This document shows, in pieces, positions 16,077-25,008 of a stretch of 64,000 nucleotides of DNA (position 1 is the stretch's first letter; each line of letters starts with the position of its first letter). The DNA comes from Hungatella hathewayi WAL-18680 (GTDB taxonomy: Bacteria; Bacillota; Clostridia; Lachnospirales; Lachnospiraceae), in NCBI RefSeq assembly GCF_000235505.1, contig NZ_JH379027.1, positions 1,536,207 through 1,600,206 of the forward strand. Reading direction: 5' to 3'. The notes below the pieces were generated by a model. The model worked only from the letters and a program-made list of their open reading frames with translations, did no database searches and had not been told where the DNA came from. A program made the translations under genes and the position numbers.

Positions 16077-17024
16077 ATGGGTAAGTATTTTGTAAAGAGA
16101 TTGGCAATGGCACTGGTTACCATCTTCCTAGTGACCTGTGTGACATTCCTTTTGATGAACGCGGTTCCCGGAAGCCCATGGCTGAGTGAGAAAACCCCGT
16201 CCGCGGCCACTCTGGCGGCACTGAACGCCAAGTACGGTCTGGATAAGCCGGTTATCGTCCAGCTGGGGAAATATCTGGAGAATCTGCTTCACGGTGATTT
16301 TGGCGTTTCCTTAAAGATGCAGAAGAACCGCCAGGTTTTGAGCATTATCCTGGAGATGTTCCCGGTTTCCGCAAAAATCGGTGCCATCGCTCTGGGATGG
16401 GCTGTGCTGGTGGGCGTTCCTCTGGGATGTCTGGCGGCGTTTAAGCGCGGCAAGGCGACGGACAGCATTCTGCGGGTGGTGTGTACCCTGGGTATTTCCA
16501 CACCCAGCTTTGTTGTGGCCTCCGTTCTGCTGGTAAGCTTTGCGGGTGGTATCGCGTCACTGAAGATATTCCCGACGATTTTTGACCCTGCCCTTGGGTG
16601 GAGGTCCTATGTGTTACCCTGTTTTTCACTGGGATTCTATCCCATGTGCTATACGGCGAGACAGACCCGTTCCGCCATGCTGGATTCCTTAAACCAGGAA
16701 TACATAAAGACGGCCCGCGCCAAGGGCCTTAAGAATGGCAAGATTATCTTTAAACACGCCCTGAGAAATGCTCTGATTCCGGTTATTACCTATTTAGGAC
16801 CGCAGGTGGCATTTACTCTGTGTGGCGGCTTCGTTGTGGAGAGCGTATTTTCCATCCCCGGACTGGGACGTTATCTGGTGCAGTCAATCCAGAACAGAGA
16901 CTACCCGGTTATCATGGGAACCACGGTGTTCCTGGCCAGCTTCATCATCCTGATGAACATGGTGGTGGATATTCTGTACAAGGTGGCTGACCCGAGAATC
17001 AACTTAGCGAAAGGTGGAGAGTAG
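16077..17024 (+). CDS. oppB: Oligopeptide ABC transporter permease OppB/DppB
   Basis: A 315-aa membrane permease. MGKYFVKRLAMALVTIFLVT starts the first helix, and LGKYLENLLHGDFGVSLKMQ and the binding-protein-dependent loop (TARAKGLKNGKIIFKHALRN) are OppB hallmarks; SVFSIPGLGRYLVQSIQNRD and ADPRINL close the protein. The ATG at 16077 is preferred (AGGATGTGAAG just upstream) over an in-frame GTG at 16068. First gene of an oppBCDFA operon. Confidence 0.93.
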   Translation: MGKYFVKRLAMALVTIFLVTCVTFLLMNAVPGSPWLSEKTPSAATLAALNAKYGLDKPVIVQLGKYLENLLHGDFGVSLKMQKNRQVLSIILEMFPVSAKIGAIALGWAVLVGVPLGCLAAFKRGKATDSILRVVCTLGISTPSFVVASVLLVSFAGGIASLKIFPTIFDPALGWRSYVLPCFSLGFYPMCYTARQTRSAMLDSLNQEYIKTARAKGLKNGKIIFKHALRNALIPVITYLGPQVAFTLCGGFVVESVFSIPGLGRYLVQSIQNRDYPVIMGTTVFLASFIILMNMVVDILYKVADPRINLAKGGE

Positions 17025-17026
17025 AC

Positions 17027-18382
17027 GTGAGTGAAGATAAGAAGATTAAGCGCTGTATCGTCTCCCTGCAGCCTGATGTGGAGTCCATTCTGGACTGGAA
17101 CAGTTTGACAGACGAAGATTTTGCTCCGGCCAGCCAGGCGGAGAAGGATAACTTCATGGAGGACCGCCAGAGCGTGTCCTACTGGAAGGACGCGTGGCGC
17201 CGGTTAAAGAAGAACACGGTGGCTATGGTTGCGCTGGGCGTGGTGATATTCCTGTTCCTGTTCGCATTTGCGGGACCGCTGTTTATCCCTTACGGATATG
17301 AGCAGTTCAACACGGGAGCGGAGGATTTATATCCCTATCACTATTCCAACGAGGACCAGAAACGCCTGGATGATGAGATTGCGGCCCGCACCGCCACGGA
17401 AGTGCTGGATGTGGACGCCATGATTGCCAAGGCCGAGGAGGAAGCTGCCGCCAAGGGCGAGAAGCTGTCGCCGGTTGACCGGGCGAAAATCAAGGCCCAG
17501 GCCAAGGTGGCATCCCAGAATGCCTCCAAGAAATCCGAAGAACTGGATGTGAAGGCTCTGAGAAAAGAGCTTGGTATTAAGAAGAAACTGTTTGGCTATT
17601 CCCCTGCGGAGCTTGACCGGAAAGCGGCCGGGGAGAAGGTATTTCCACATATCTTTGGTACGGATATGTATGGGCGTGATATTCTGGTCCGCGTGATGTA
17701 CGGGGCGAGAGTGTCCATGACCGTCGGTATCTGCGCGGCCCTGCTGGTGCTTGTCATCGGCGCGCTTTACGGCTCCATCTCCGGTTACTGCGGAGGGAAA
17801 GTGGACGCTGTGATGCAGCGGATTGTGGAACTGATTTACGCCGTTCCGGAAATGCTGGTGGTGCTGCTGATTGCCACCGCTTTAAAACCGATTCTGACCG
17901 AGTATGTAAACTCGGGAAGCGGCCCCTTAAAGTCCTTTGTGGGCGTGCTGGGACCGAACCTGATATCCCTGTTTATTGCGTTTGGACTTCTCTACTGGGT
18001 GACCATGAGCCGTATTATCCGCGGACAGGTGCTCCAGCTGAAGGAGCAGGAGTACGTGACCGCGGCGAAAGCCTTAGGAGCGTCCGGCAGCCGGATTATC
18101 CGCCGCCATCTGCTTCCTAACTGTATCGGACAGATTGTTGTGACCACCTGTTTACAGATTCCGTCCGCAATCTTCCTGGAGTCCTTCTTATCCTATCTGG
18201 GTGTCGGTGTTTCCGCGCCGCTTCCTAGTCTTGGCTCCATGGCGACGGACGCCCTCAGCGGAATGTATACCTACACCTACCGCCTGATTATTCCGGCTGT
18301 GGTGCTGAGTGTGATGATTCTGGCGTTCAACCTCTTTGGCGATGGCCTTAGAGATGCGTTAGACCCGAAATTAAAGAAATAG
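17027..18382 (+). CDS. oppC: Oligopeptide ABC transporter permease OppC/DppC with large extracytoplasmic insert
   Basis: A 451-aa permease, about 130 residues longer than usual OppC. Helix 1 is at residues 64-88; then comes a charged, Ala/Lys/Glu-rich segment (about 93-206, for example AMIAKAEEEAAAKGEKLSP) before the normal FGTDMYGRDILVRVMYGARV motif. The EAA loop QEYVTAAKALGASGSRIIRR is present. A GTG start at 17027 is used, with AAGGTGGAG upstream and the stop of oppB two bases before. The insert is predicted to lie outside the cell, where it may contact the binding protein. Confidence 0.92.
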   Translation: MSEDKKIKRCIVSLQPDVESILDWNSLTDEDFAPASQAEKDNFMEDRQSVSYWKDAWRRLKKNTVAMVALGVVIFLFLFAFAGPLFIPYGYEQFNTGAEDLYPYHYSNEDQKRLDDEIAARTATEVLDVDAMIAKAEEEAAAKGEKLSPVDRAKIKAQAKVASQNASKKSEELDVKALRKELGIKKKLFGYSPAELDRKAAGEKVFPHIFGTDMYGRDILVRVMYGARVSMTVGICAALLVLVIGALYGSISGYCGGKVDAVMQRIVELIYAVPEMLVVLLIATALKPILTEYVNSGSGPLKSFVGVLGPNLISLFIAFGLLYWVTMSRIIRGQVLQLKEQEYVTAAKALGASGSRIIRRHLLPNCIGQIVVTTCLQIPSAIFLESFLSYLGVGVSAPLPSLGSMATDALSGMYTYTYRLIIPAVVLSVMILAFNLFGDGLRDALDPKLKK

Positions 18383-18397
18383 AAAGGAGGAGGCTAT

Positions 18398-19426
18398 ATG
18401 GCTGAGAAGTTATTGGAAGTAAAAGATTTGCATGTCTCCTTCTTCACTCCTGCCGGCGAGGTAAAGGCAGTGGGAGGCATCTCTTATGATTTAAATTACG
18501 GCGAAGTGATGGGCGTGGTTGGCGAGTCCGGTTCCGGAAAGAGCGTGGAAGCCTACTCCATCATGGGACTGTTGCAGTCCCCAGGCAAAGTGGTGGGCGG
18601 TTCCATCACCTTCGAGGGACAGGATGTACTTAGCTTTTCTAAGGAGGAGATGACTAACCTTAGGGGCAACAAGATTGCCATGATATTCCAGAACCCCATG
18701 ACCTGTTTAAACCCGGTTTACACCGTTGGAAACCAGCTTGTGGAGGCGCTGCGGGCCCACGACAAGAAAATCTCCGCCGAGGACGCGAAAAAGCGTGCCA
18801 TGGAAATGATGGAGATGGTGGGTATCAACAACGTGGAGAAACGTATGAAACAGTATCCACACGAGTTTTCCGGCGGTATGCGCCAGCGTGTGATGATTGC
18901 CATGGGATTAATCTGTCATCCCCAGCTGCTGATTGCCGATGAGCCGACCACGGCTCTGGATGTGACCATCCAGGCGCAGATTCTGGAACTGATGAAGGAA
19001 CTTCAGAAGAAGACCAACATGGGTATCATTTTCATCACCCACAACTTAGGGGTGGTGGCCGATATCTGTGATAAAGTATCCGTTATGTATGCAGGCAGAA
19101 TGGTGGAGCAGGGACCGGTGGATGACATTTTCTACCATCCGGCACACCCGTACACCCTGGGGCTTCTCCGCTCTATGCCGCGTGTGGACGCCGAGGAGTA
19201 TGAGAGACTGATTCCCATCGAGGGAACCCCGGTTGATATGCTGAATCCGCCGGAAGGCTGTCCTTTCGCCCCAAGATGTGAGCATTGCATGAAAATCTGC
19301 TTGGAAAAAATGCCGCCCTACGTATACCTGGGGGGGGGTAATCACCGCTCCGCGTGCTGGCTTAGAGTACAGGAACAGTTAAACGAAAAGAAAACATCAG
19401 GCAAGGAGGAAGCTATCCATGAATAA
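18398..19426 (+). CDS. oppD: Oligopeptide ABC transporter ATPase OppD/DppD
   Basis: A 342-aa ATPase with Walker A GESGSGKS, signature FSGGMRQRVMIAMGL, Walker B LLIADEPTTALD and the OppD C-terminal motif with cysteines (CPFAPRCEHCMKIC), which in relatives binds an iron-sulfur cluster. AAAGGAGGAGG precedes the ATG. A run of nine G residues lies at 19330-19338 in the coding sequence (LGGGN). It overlaps oppF by 8 bases. Confidence 0.94.
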   Translation: MAEKLLEVKDLHVSFFTPAGEVKAVGGISYDLNYGEVMGVVGESGSGKSVEAYSIMGLLQSPGKVVGGSITFEGQDVLSFSKEEMTNLRGNKIAMIFQNPMTCLNPVYTVGNQLVEALRAHDKKISAEDAKKRAMEMMEMVGINNVEKRMKQYPHEFSGGMRQRVMIAMGLICHPQLLIADEPTTALDVTIQAQILELMKELQKKTNMGIIFITHNLGVVADICDKVSVMYAGRMVEQGPVDDIFYHPAHPYTLGLLRSMPRVDAEEYERLIPIEGTPVDMLNPPEGCPFAPRCEHCMKICLEKMPPYVYLGGGNHRSACWLRVQEQLNEKKTSGKEEAIHE

Positions 19427-20441
19427 AGACGAGAAGATACTCCTTGAGATTAAGAATTTGAGAAAATATTTCCCCGTCAAGGGGATGAAAGGGCCGGGAG
19501 TACAGGCGGTTCAGGATGTCTCCTTCTTTATCAGAAAGGGAGAGACCCTGGGACTGGTAGGAGAGTCAGGCTGTGGCAAGACCACCCTGGGAAGAACCAT
19601 TTTAAGACTCCACGAGCCAACCGGCGGAACCATCATCTATGATGGGGAGCCAATCTATGATAACCCGCTTGACAGCGAGGGAAAACCGGTGGGCAAGGCC
19701 GTGATGGCCAACATGCTGCCTTACCGGCGGAAGATGCAGATTATCTTCCAGGACCCCTCCGCCTCCCTGGACCCGCGTATGACGGTCAGCGAGATTATCG
19801 GGGAAGCCATTGATATCCACAAGCTGGCGTCCAGCAAGGGCGACCGGGCCGATATGATAAAAGAACTGCTGCGGAAGGTGGGGCTGAACACGGAGCATGG
19901 AAACCGTTATCCCCACGAGTTCTCCGGCGGACAGCAGCAGCGTGTGGGCATTGCCCGCGCCCTGGCGGTGAAACCGGAATTCATTGTCTGTGATGAGCCA
20001 ATCTCGGCGCTGGATGTGTCGATTCAGTCCCAGGTGGTGAACATGCTGGAGGATATGCAGGAGGAGATGGGGCTGACTTACCTCTTCATCGCCCACGATT
20101 TGTCGGTGGTGCGGCACATTTCCAACCGAATCGGTGTGATGTATTTAGGTTCTCTGGTGGAGCTTGGCGAGAGCTACGAGCTGAACCGGAACCCGATTCA
20201 CCCCTATACCAAGACTCTGTTGTCGGCTGTGCCGGTGCCGGATCCGGAACTTTCCAGAACCCGCCAGAGAATCGTGCTGGAGGGCGATATTCCAAGTCCG
20301 ATTAATCCGCCGAGCGGATGCCGGTTCCACACCAGATGTCCTTACGCCACGGAGAAATGCTCCATGGAGACACCCGTATTTAAGGAGCATGAGCCCGGAC
20401 ACTGGGCGGCCTGCCACCTGTTGGATGAGGGAAAGCTGTAA
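19419..20441 (+). CDS. oppF: Oligopeptide ABC transporter ATPase OppF/DppF
   Basis: A 340-aa ATPase paired with OppD. Walker [10 protein letters not shown], signature [15 protein letters not shown], Walker [13 protein letters not shown] and C-terminal [14 protein letters not shown] are visible. AAGGAGG lies before the ATG inside the end of oppD. The binding protein gene follows after a 129-base gap, which may allow the binding protein to be made in excess. Confidence 0.94.
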   Translation: MNKDEKILLEIKNLRKYFPVKGMKGPGVQAVQDVSFFIRKGETLGLVGESGCGKTTLGRTILRLHEPTGGTIIYDGEPIYDNPLDSEGKPVGKAVMANMLPYRRKMQIIFQDPSASLDPRMTVSEIIGEAIDIHKLASSKGDRADMIKELLRKVGLNTEHGNRYPHEFSGGQQQRVGIARALAVKPEFIVCDEPISALDVSIQSQVVNMLEDMQEEMGLTYLFIAHDLSVVRHISNRIGVMYLGSLVELGESYELNRNPIHPYTKTLLSAVPVPDPELSRTRQRIVLEGDIPSPINPPSGCRFHTRCPYATEKCSMETPVFKEHEPGHWAACHLLDEGKL

Positions 20442-20570
20442 CAAGCGGTATCATTTTCCGAAAGGGAATGTAAGATACAACACATCCGGTGGGGAATTGC
20501 TTCAGGGCGCAGGTTTTGGAGTGAAGGGAGCCTGCCGGAAAACAAGGAAAGAAAAGGAGGAATAAGTATT

Positions 20571-22298
20571 ATGAGAAACATGAAAAAAGTACTGTCTCTG
20601 ACGCTTGCTTCCGCTATGGTACTGTCTCTGGCAGCCTGTGGCGGTAAGACTGCTGCACCGGAGACAACAGCCGCACCTGACGCGGCGACAACCGCAGCTG
20701 ACGAGACAACGGCTGCTGAGACAAAAGAGGCATCAGGTACCTTTGACATCGCCGTATGTCTGGCATCCGAGCCACAGTCTATCGACCCGGCGTTGAACTC
20801 CGCGGTAGATGGCGGTATTATGATTAACCATTTCTTCGAAGGTCTTGCAAAGAGAGTGGATGACGGCAATGGCAACGCGATTCTGGCTCCAGGCCAGGCA
20901 GAGTCTTGGGAGAAGAAGCCAAATGATGACGGAACCGTTACCTACACCTTCAAGATGCGTGATGGCATCAAATGGTCCGACGGTAAGCCTGTAACAGCCG
21001 GTGATTTCGTATACAGCTGGCAGCGTCTGGCAAAACCGGAGACAACAGCCGATTATACATACATGATTGATATGGTAAAGGGTTATGCAGAGATTGCTGC
21101 CGGTGAGGCAGATGCTTCCACCCTGGCCGTAACAGCCATCGACGACAAGACTCTTGAGGTTGTTTTAACCTATGACTGCCCATATTTTGAGGAAGTTCTC
21201 GCGTTCCCGGCTACCTATCCAGTACGTGAAGATATGGCAGAGGGCAACGACCAGTGGACTTACGATGTCAACACCTACATCGGCAATGGTCCGTACAAGA
21301 TGTCCGAATGGTCCCACAATGCTTACATTATGGGCGTGAAGAACGAAGAGTACTATGACTATGACAAGTTAGGTCCGGACAGCATCAAGTTTACGCTGTT
21401 AGATGACGCTAACGCAATCCTGGCAGCTTACAAGAGCGGCGAGATTGACTTCATCGAGGAAGTTCCTACCGATGAGATTCCAAACTACTTGGCATCCGGC
21501 GAGTTAACCATTGTAGATTACATTGGTACTTACTATGCATGCTTTAACACCGAGGATGAGATTTTCAAAGACCCGTTAGTGCGTAAGGCATTTACTCTGG
21601 CTATCGACCGTAACTATATCGTTGACAGCGTTACACAGACCGGCCAGGTTCCGGCTACCGGATTCGTTCCTTCCGGTACTGCTGACGCAGAGGGCGCTTC
21701 CGGCGATGATTTCCGTACCGTAGGCGGCGAGTATTACAGCGTGAAACCGGAAGACTATGAGAAGAACTGTGAAGAGGCGCGTGCCCTGCTTGCAGAGGCT
21801 GGCTATCCGAACGGTGAGGGCTTCCCAACCGTTGAGTACTTATACAACACCAATGACCAGCATAAGGCCGTAGGTGAGGCATTACAGAACATGTGGCAGG
21901 AAGTACTGGGCGTAACCGTAACCCTGAACAACCAGGACTGGAACGTATTCTTAGAGAACCGTAAACAGGGTAACTACCAGATCTCCCGTAACGGCTGGAT
22001 TGCAGACTACAACGACCCGATCACCTTCCTTGATATGTGGTATACCGATGGCGGTAACAACGATGCACAGTACTCCAGAGCAGAGTATGACGCAGCGATT
22101 GACGCGGCTAAGGCAACCTCCGTACCGGCAGAGCGTATGAAAGCTATGCACGAGGCTGAGGATATCCTGATGAAGGAAGACAACGTTCTCTGCCCACTGT
22201 ACTTCTACACCCAGAAGTATATGTTAAACGACAGAGTTGACGGTATGTACTATACACCACTTGGATTCTTCTACTTTGGAAACTGTACTGAGAAATAA
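20571..22298 (+). CDS. oppA: Oligopeptide ABC transporter substrate-binding lipoprotein OppA
   Basis: A 575-aa lipoprotein (lipobox LSLAACG after MRNMKKVLSLTLASAMV) with a Thr/Ala-rich linker and a family 5 peptide-binding domain: LASEPQSIDPALNSAVDGG, VTYTFKMRDGIKWSDGKPVT, YIGNGPYKMSEW, ARALLAEAGYPNGEGFP. Codon use is noticeably more biased than in the permeases, as expected for a highly expressed gene. AAAGGAGG lies 11 bases upstream. The preceding gap of 129 bases holds no further gene. Terminated by a strong hairpin. Confidence 0.94.
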   Translation: MRNMKKVLSLTLASAMVLSLAACGGKTAAPETTAAPDAATTAADETTAAETKEASGTFDIAVCLASEPQSIDPALNSAVDGGIMINHFFEGLAKRVDDGNGNAILAPGQAESWEKKPNDDGTVTYTFKMRDGIKWSDGKPVTAGDFVYSWQRLAKPETTADYTYMIDMVKGYAEIAAGEADASTLAVTAIDDKTLEVVLTYDCPYFEEVLAFPATYPVREDMAEGNDQWTYDVNTYIGNGPYKMSEWSHNAYIMGVKNEEYYDYDKLGPDSIKFTLLDDANAILAAYKSGEIDFIEEVPTDEIPNYLASGELTIVDYIGTYYACFNTEDEIFKDPLVRKAFTLAIDRNYIVDSVTQTGQVPATGFVPSGTADAEGASGDDFRTVGGEYYSVKPEDYEKNCEEARALLAEAGYPNGEGFPTVEYLYNTNDQHKAVGEALQNMWQEVLGVTVTLNNQDWNVFLENRKQGNYQISRNGWIADYNDPITFLDMWYTDGGNNDAQYSRAEYDAAIDAAKATSVPAERMKAMHEAEDILMKEDNVLCPLYFYTQKYMLNDRVDGMYYTPLGFFYFGNCTEK

Positions 22299-22335
22299 AT
22301 AGAATTCAAAATGAGATAGAGTTCGCTTGGAAATG

Positions 22336-22372
22336 AGCGGCTCCGCCTGATTGATGGCGGGGCCGCTTTTTT
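22336..22372 (+). terminator. Rho-independent terminator of the opp operon
   Basis: AGCGGCTCCGCC pairs with GGCGGGGCCGCT and TTTTTT follows. Confidence 0.9.
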
Positions 22373-22417
22373 AATGTCCGCATTATGTCCGTATTCTGTC
22401 TGCATGAACCAATACGG

Positions 22418-23476
22418 TTACATGCCGCTTATCATTTTTTTCATGAAATCAATATTCTCCGCATATCGCAGAGCTGTCTCTTCCGTGATTTTCCCCTCCC
22501 GGAACAGCTTTAAGATGCTCTGGTCCATGGTCATCATGCCCTCCGAGGCGGAGGAGGAGATGGCGTTGCTCAACTGGTAGGATTTGGATTCCCGTATCAT
22601 GGTCCGGATGGCGCTGTTGGACTTCATGATTTCGAAGGCGGGAACCTGGCCGTTGTCCACGGAGGGCATCAGCTTCTGGGAGACCACCCCTTCCAAAACC
22701 ATGGCCAGCTGGGTCCTTACCGGCTGTTGCTGCTGTGGAGGGAAGGTGTCCACGATACGGTCCACCGTGTTGGCGGCGCCGATGGTGTGGAGGGTGGAGA
22801 TGACCAGATGGCCGGTCTCCGCCGCTGTCACCGCGGCGCTGATGGTCTCGGCGTCCCGCATTTCCCCCAGGAGAATGATATCGGGTACTTCTCTTAAGGC
22901 GGCCCGGAGAGCCACGTGGTAGGACTGGGTGTCCGTGTAAAGCTCCCGCTGGATTACTACGCTCTTTTTGTGGGAGTGGAGGTACTCAATGGGGTCCTCG
23001 ATGGTGATGATATGGGCTTCCCTGGTGGAGTTGATGGCGTCCACCATGCAGGCCAGGGTGGTGGTTTTGCCGCTCCCCGCAGGGCCGGTGACCAGCACCA
23101 GGCCGTGGCGTTTCGACGCAAAGTCCATGACCTCCTGTGGAATGTGGAGGCTGGACGCGTCCGGCAGACCGAAGGAGATCACCCGGATGACAAGTCCCAG
23201 AGAACCTCTCTGCCGCAGGGCGTTGGCCCGGAAACGGCAGATGCCGGGCAGGGAGAAGGAGAAATCATCGTCCCCCCGCTCAATCAGTGAGACGATATCC
23301 CGCCCTGCCAGACTGTACAGCGATTTGGTCAGCGCGCTGGTGTGTTCCGGGTAGAGTTTGTCCCCCAGCCGCTCCAGCTTGCCGCCGATTTTAAATGACA
23401 CAGGCATGCCTGCGATGATGAGAATATCCGACGCGTCATGCTGCGCGGCGTATTCCAGTATTTCCTGCAATTCCAT
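22418..23476 (-). CDS. pilT: Type IV pilus ATPase PilT
   Basis: A 352-aa hexameric secretion ATPase of the PilT (retraction) class. MELQEILEYAAQHDASDILI opens the protein, Walker A is GPAGSGKTTT, the Asp box is EDPIEYLHSHKKSVV, Walker B is PDIILLGEMRDAETI and the His box is GHLVISTLHT. The motif AIRTMIRESKSYQLSNAI is a PilT signature not found in PilB. It is the last gene of a minus-strand pilus operon. No PilB is in the window, so its partner must lie elsewhere or this ATPase acts alone. Confidence 0.92.
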   Translation of the reverse strand: MELQEILEYAAQHDASDILIIAGMPVSFKIGGKLERLGDKLYPEHTSALTKSLYSLAGRDIVSLIERGDDDFSFSLPGICRFRANALRQRGSLGLVIRVISFGLPDASSLHIPQEVMDFASKRHGLVLVTGPAGSGKTTTLACMVDAINSTREAHIITIEDPIEYLHSHKKSVVIQRELYTDTQSYHVALRAALREVPDIILLGEMRDAETISAAVTAAETGHLVISTLHTIGAANTVDRIVDTFPPQQQQPVRTQLAMVLEGVVSQKLMPSVDNGQVPAFEIMKSNSAIRTMIRESKSYQLSNAISSSASEGMMTMDQSILKLFREGKITEETALRYAENIDFMKKMISGM

Positions 23477-23494
23477 AAGGTACCTCCAACGTTT

Positions 23495-23854
23495 TTAGTC
23501 CGGTATGATAATCCCCTCCGCTCCGTCGGAAACCACGTTCCAGGACAGAATCTTCAGGGAAGAATCTTCATTTCTTGTGACATGGACGGACAGAGACTGC
23601 CGCTTGGTCATGGGAACCGTGAAAGCCAGTTCCGGTTTCCCGCTGATATCGAACGCCTGAATCTGGCGCACCGCGCTGGTATCGGCCTCATAGTAGGCGG
23701 ACACCGTGTCGGCATTGATCCGGGACAGGGACAAATCGGCCCTGGCCGAGATAAAGGTGAGAATGGAGAACACGGCCAGCACCAGCACCAGCAGCACGGT
23801 AAGCAGGGTCAAAAGCCCGGTTCCCACAGGGGATGCGTTTGATTTCTCACTCAT
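23495..23854 (-). CDS. Small membrane-anchored pilus-operon protein (pseudopilin-like)
   Basis: A 119-aa protein with one N-terminal helix (GLLTLLTVLLVLVLAVFSIL) and an extracytoplasmic remainder with beta-strand-like segments. The position in the pilus operon, the single helix followed by SARADLSLSRINADTVSAYY, and the size suggest a minor pilin-like subunit, but no clear prepilin peptidase site is seen. It overlaps the preceding gene by 8 bases, with GGAGG just upstream. Specific function unknown. Confidence 0.75.
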   Translation of the reverse strand: MSEKSNASPVGTGLLTLLTVLLVLVLAVFSILTFISARADLSLSRINADTVSAYYEADTSAVRQIQAFDISGKPELAFTVPMTKRQSLSVHVTRNEDSSLKILSWNVVSDGAEGIIIPD

Positions 23855-24176
23855 AGGACGCCACCTCCTTCAGGGTATAGACCACGGTCTCCCCTTTTAA
23901 GACGGAGATTTCGCAGACAGACAGCCCGTCCTTTTGTTCCAGCGGGGTAATGCTGACGGTATAGCCGTCCTCCCCGGCGGTGGGCTGGCCGCCGGCCTTC
24001 CACACCTCGGCGGCGGACTGGGCCAGATAGACGGCCCGGGTCAGTTCCGTGCTCTCATTGCTCATCTGCCTGGCTTTTGCCAGGAAACTTAAGCAGACCA
24101 GGGCGCAGAGAACCAGGATGGAGAAGCTGCCTAACAGCTCCAGTATGAGAAGTCGAAATCTGGTAGATGTATTCAT
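23847..24176 (-). CDS. Minor pilin-like protein
   Basis: A 109-aa protein starting MNTSTRFRLLILELLGSFSI, where the Glu in the hydrophobic helix resembles the +5 Glu of type IV pilins. The helix continues ILVLCALVCLSFLAKARQM, then AVYLAQSAAEVWKAGGQP, a stretch common in clostridial minor pilins. The ATG at 24176 overlaps the stop of the previous gene (ATGA) and has AAGGAGG ten bases upstream. Assignment rests on topology and operon context. Confidence 0.75.
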   Translation of the reverse strand: MNTSTRFRLLILELLGSFSILVLCALVCLSFLAKARQMSNESTELTRAVYLAQSAAEVWKAGGQPTAGEDGYTVSITPLEQKDGLSVCEISVLKGETVVYTLKEVASYE

Positions 24177-24676
24177 AAGCCGTAATCCTCCTTGATCCCG
24201 CATCTTGGCGCCAGTGAAACCTGGCGGGTAGCGCCCTGCTCCGGCAGTGTGACAGTCAGTGTCATCACGCCGTCACAGGCGGTGACGGACAGACCGTCGA
24301 GAGGCAGCAGCGGCGTTCCGTCGCCGGGCTGAAGCCCGGTGCCTTCCTCCATAAACAGCTCCCGCAGCTGGCCGTCGTAGCAGTACAGCAGGGTCAGAAA
24401 ACTGCCCCCCTCCAGCTGCTCCCGGATACAGACCGCGTCCTGGCCGCCAAAGCTTGTGACGGCGATGCCGCCATCCGCCCGGTCCCCCTGCCGTATCTGG
24501 TTGACCAGGTAGGAGAGGGCGGTGCGGCTCTGGTAGTTGACGCTGCCGGCGTCTGCGGTCTGGGCGTAAAGCCGGCCGCCGCTTAAAGTCAGCGTGGCGC
24601 AGAGAAGAAAAAACATGGCGCACAGCAGCAGGGCCATCATATTTTTTATTTTTGTAAAGTCGTGAATGTCAGTCAT
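24173..24676 (-). CDS. DUF4860-like pilus-associated protein
   Basis: A 167-aa protein with one N-terminal helix (MMALLLCAMFFLLCATLTLS) and the extracytoplasmic pattern SRTALSYLVNQIRQGDRADG, GGQDAVCIREQLEGGSFLTL and LYCYDGQLRELF. This matches my memory of DUF4860, a family found in clostridial pilus loci. Function unknown; probably a minor pilin or assembly accessory. It is translationally coupled to the next gene. Confidence 0.75.
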   Translation of the reverse strand: MTDIHDFTKIKNMMALLLCAMFFLLCATLTLSGGRLYAQTADAGSVNYQSRTALSYLVNQIRQGDRADGGIAVTSFGGQDAVCIREQLEGGSFLTLLYCYDGQLRELFMEEGTGLQPGDGTPLLPLDGLSVTACDGVMTLTVTLPEQGATRQVSLAPRCGIKEDYGL

Positions 24677-24695
24677 AACACTCTCCTTCTTCCTG

Positions 24696-24983
24696 TCAGG
24701 ATTGTGGCAGTACGGTGATGTCAGGCATTAAGTTGGATGCCAGATAGGTGTAGTCCACGTAATAGAGCTCGCTGTCGTAGGCGACGCCGTAGCGCTGCTT
24801 AAGATAGGAGATATCTTCCGGGTAGGCGCCTTCCAGGGCGTAGCACTGCACGGCTCCCCGGCGGATGGACTGCTCCAGGATGGACAGACTTTCCCCGCTG
24901 ACACGGCGCTCTAAGGGGCCTGCGGCGAGATAGAGGGCCAGCAGAGCCAGGATAAGGATGGATGGCAGTATCATTTTCTTCAT
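24696..24983 (-). CDS. Small pilin-like protein
   Basis: A 95-aa protein: MKKMILPSILILALLALYLA gives an N-terminal membrane helix; then SILEQSIRRGAVQCYALEGA and YPEDISYLKQRYGVAYD follow. The latter two segments are the pattern of pseudopilin soluble domains (residue region after the helix, with the GAYP motif). The ATG at 24983 is chosen because GGAGG lies seven bases before it. A few bases separate it from pilC upstream and the DUF4860-like gene downstream. Confidence 0.75.
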   Translation of the reverse strand: MKKMILPSILILALLALYLAAGPLERRVSGESLSILEQSIRRGAVQCYALEGAYPEDISYLKQRYGVAYDSELYYVDYTYLASNLMPDITVLPQS

Positions 24984-25008
24984 AAAAAGACCTCCGAAAC
25001 GGTTATGT

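Noticed and set aside
20442-20570. Leader before oppA as a riboswitch
   Set aside because: Only a short 5-bp GCAGG/CCTGC stem is seen and no known aptamer core.
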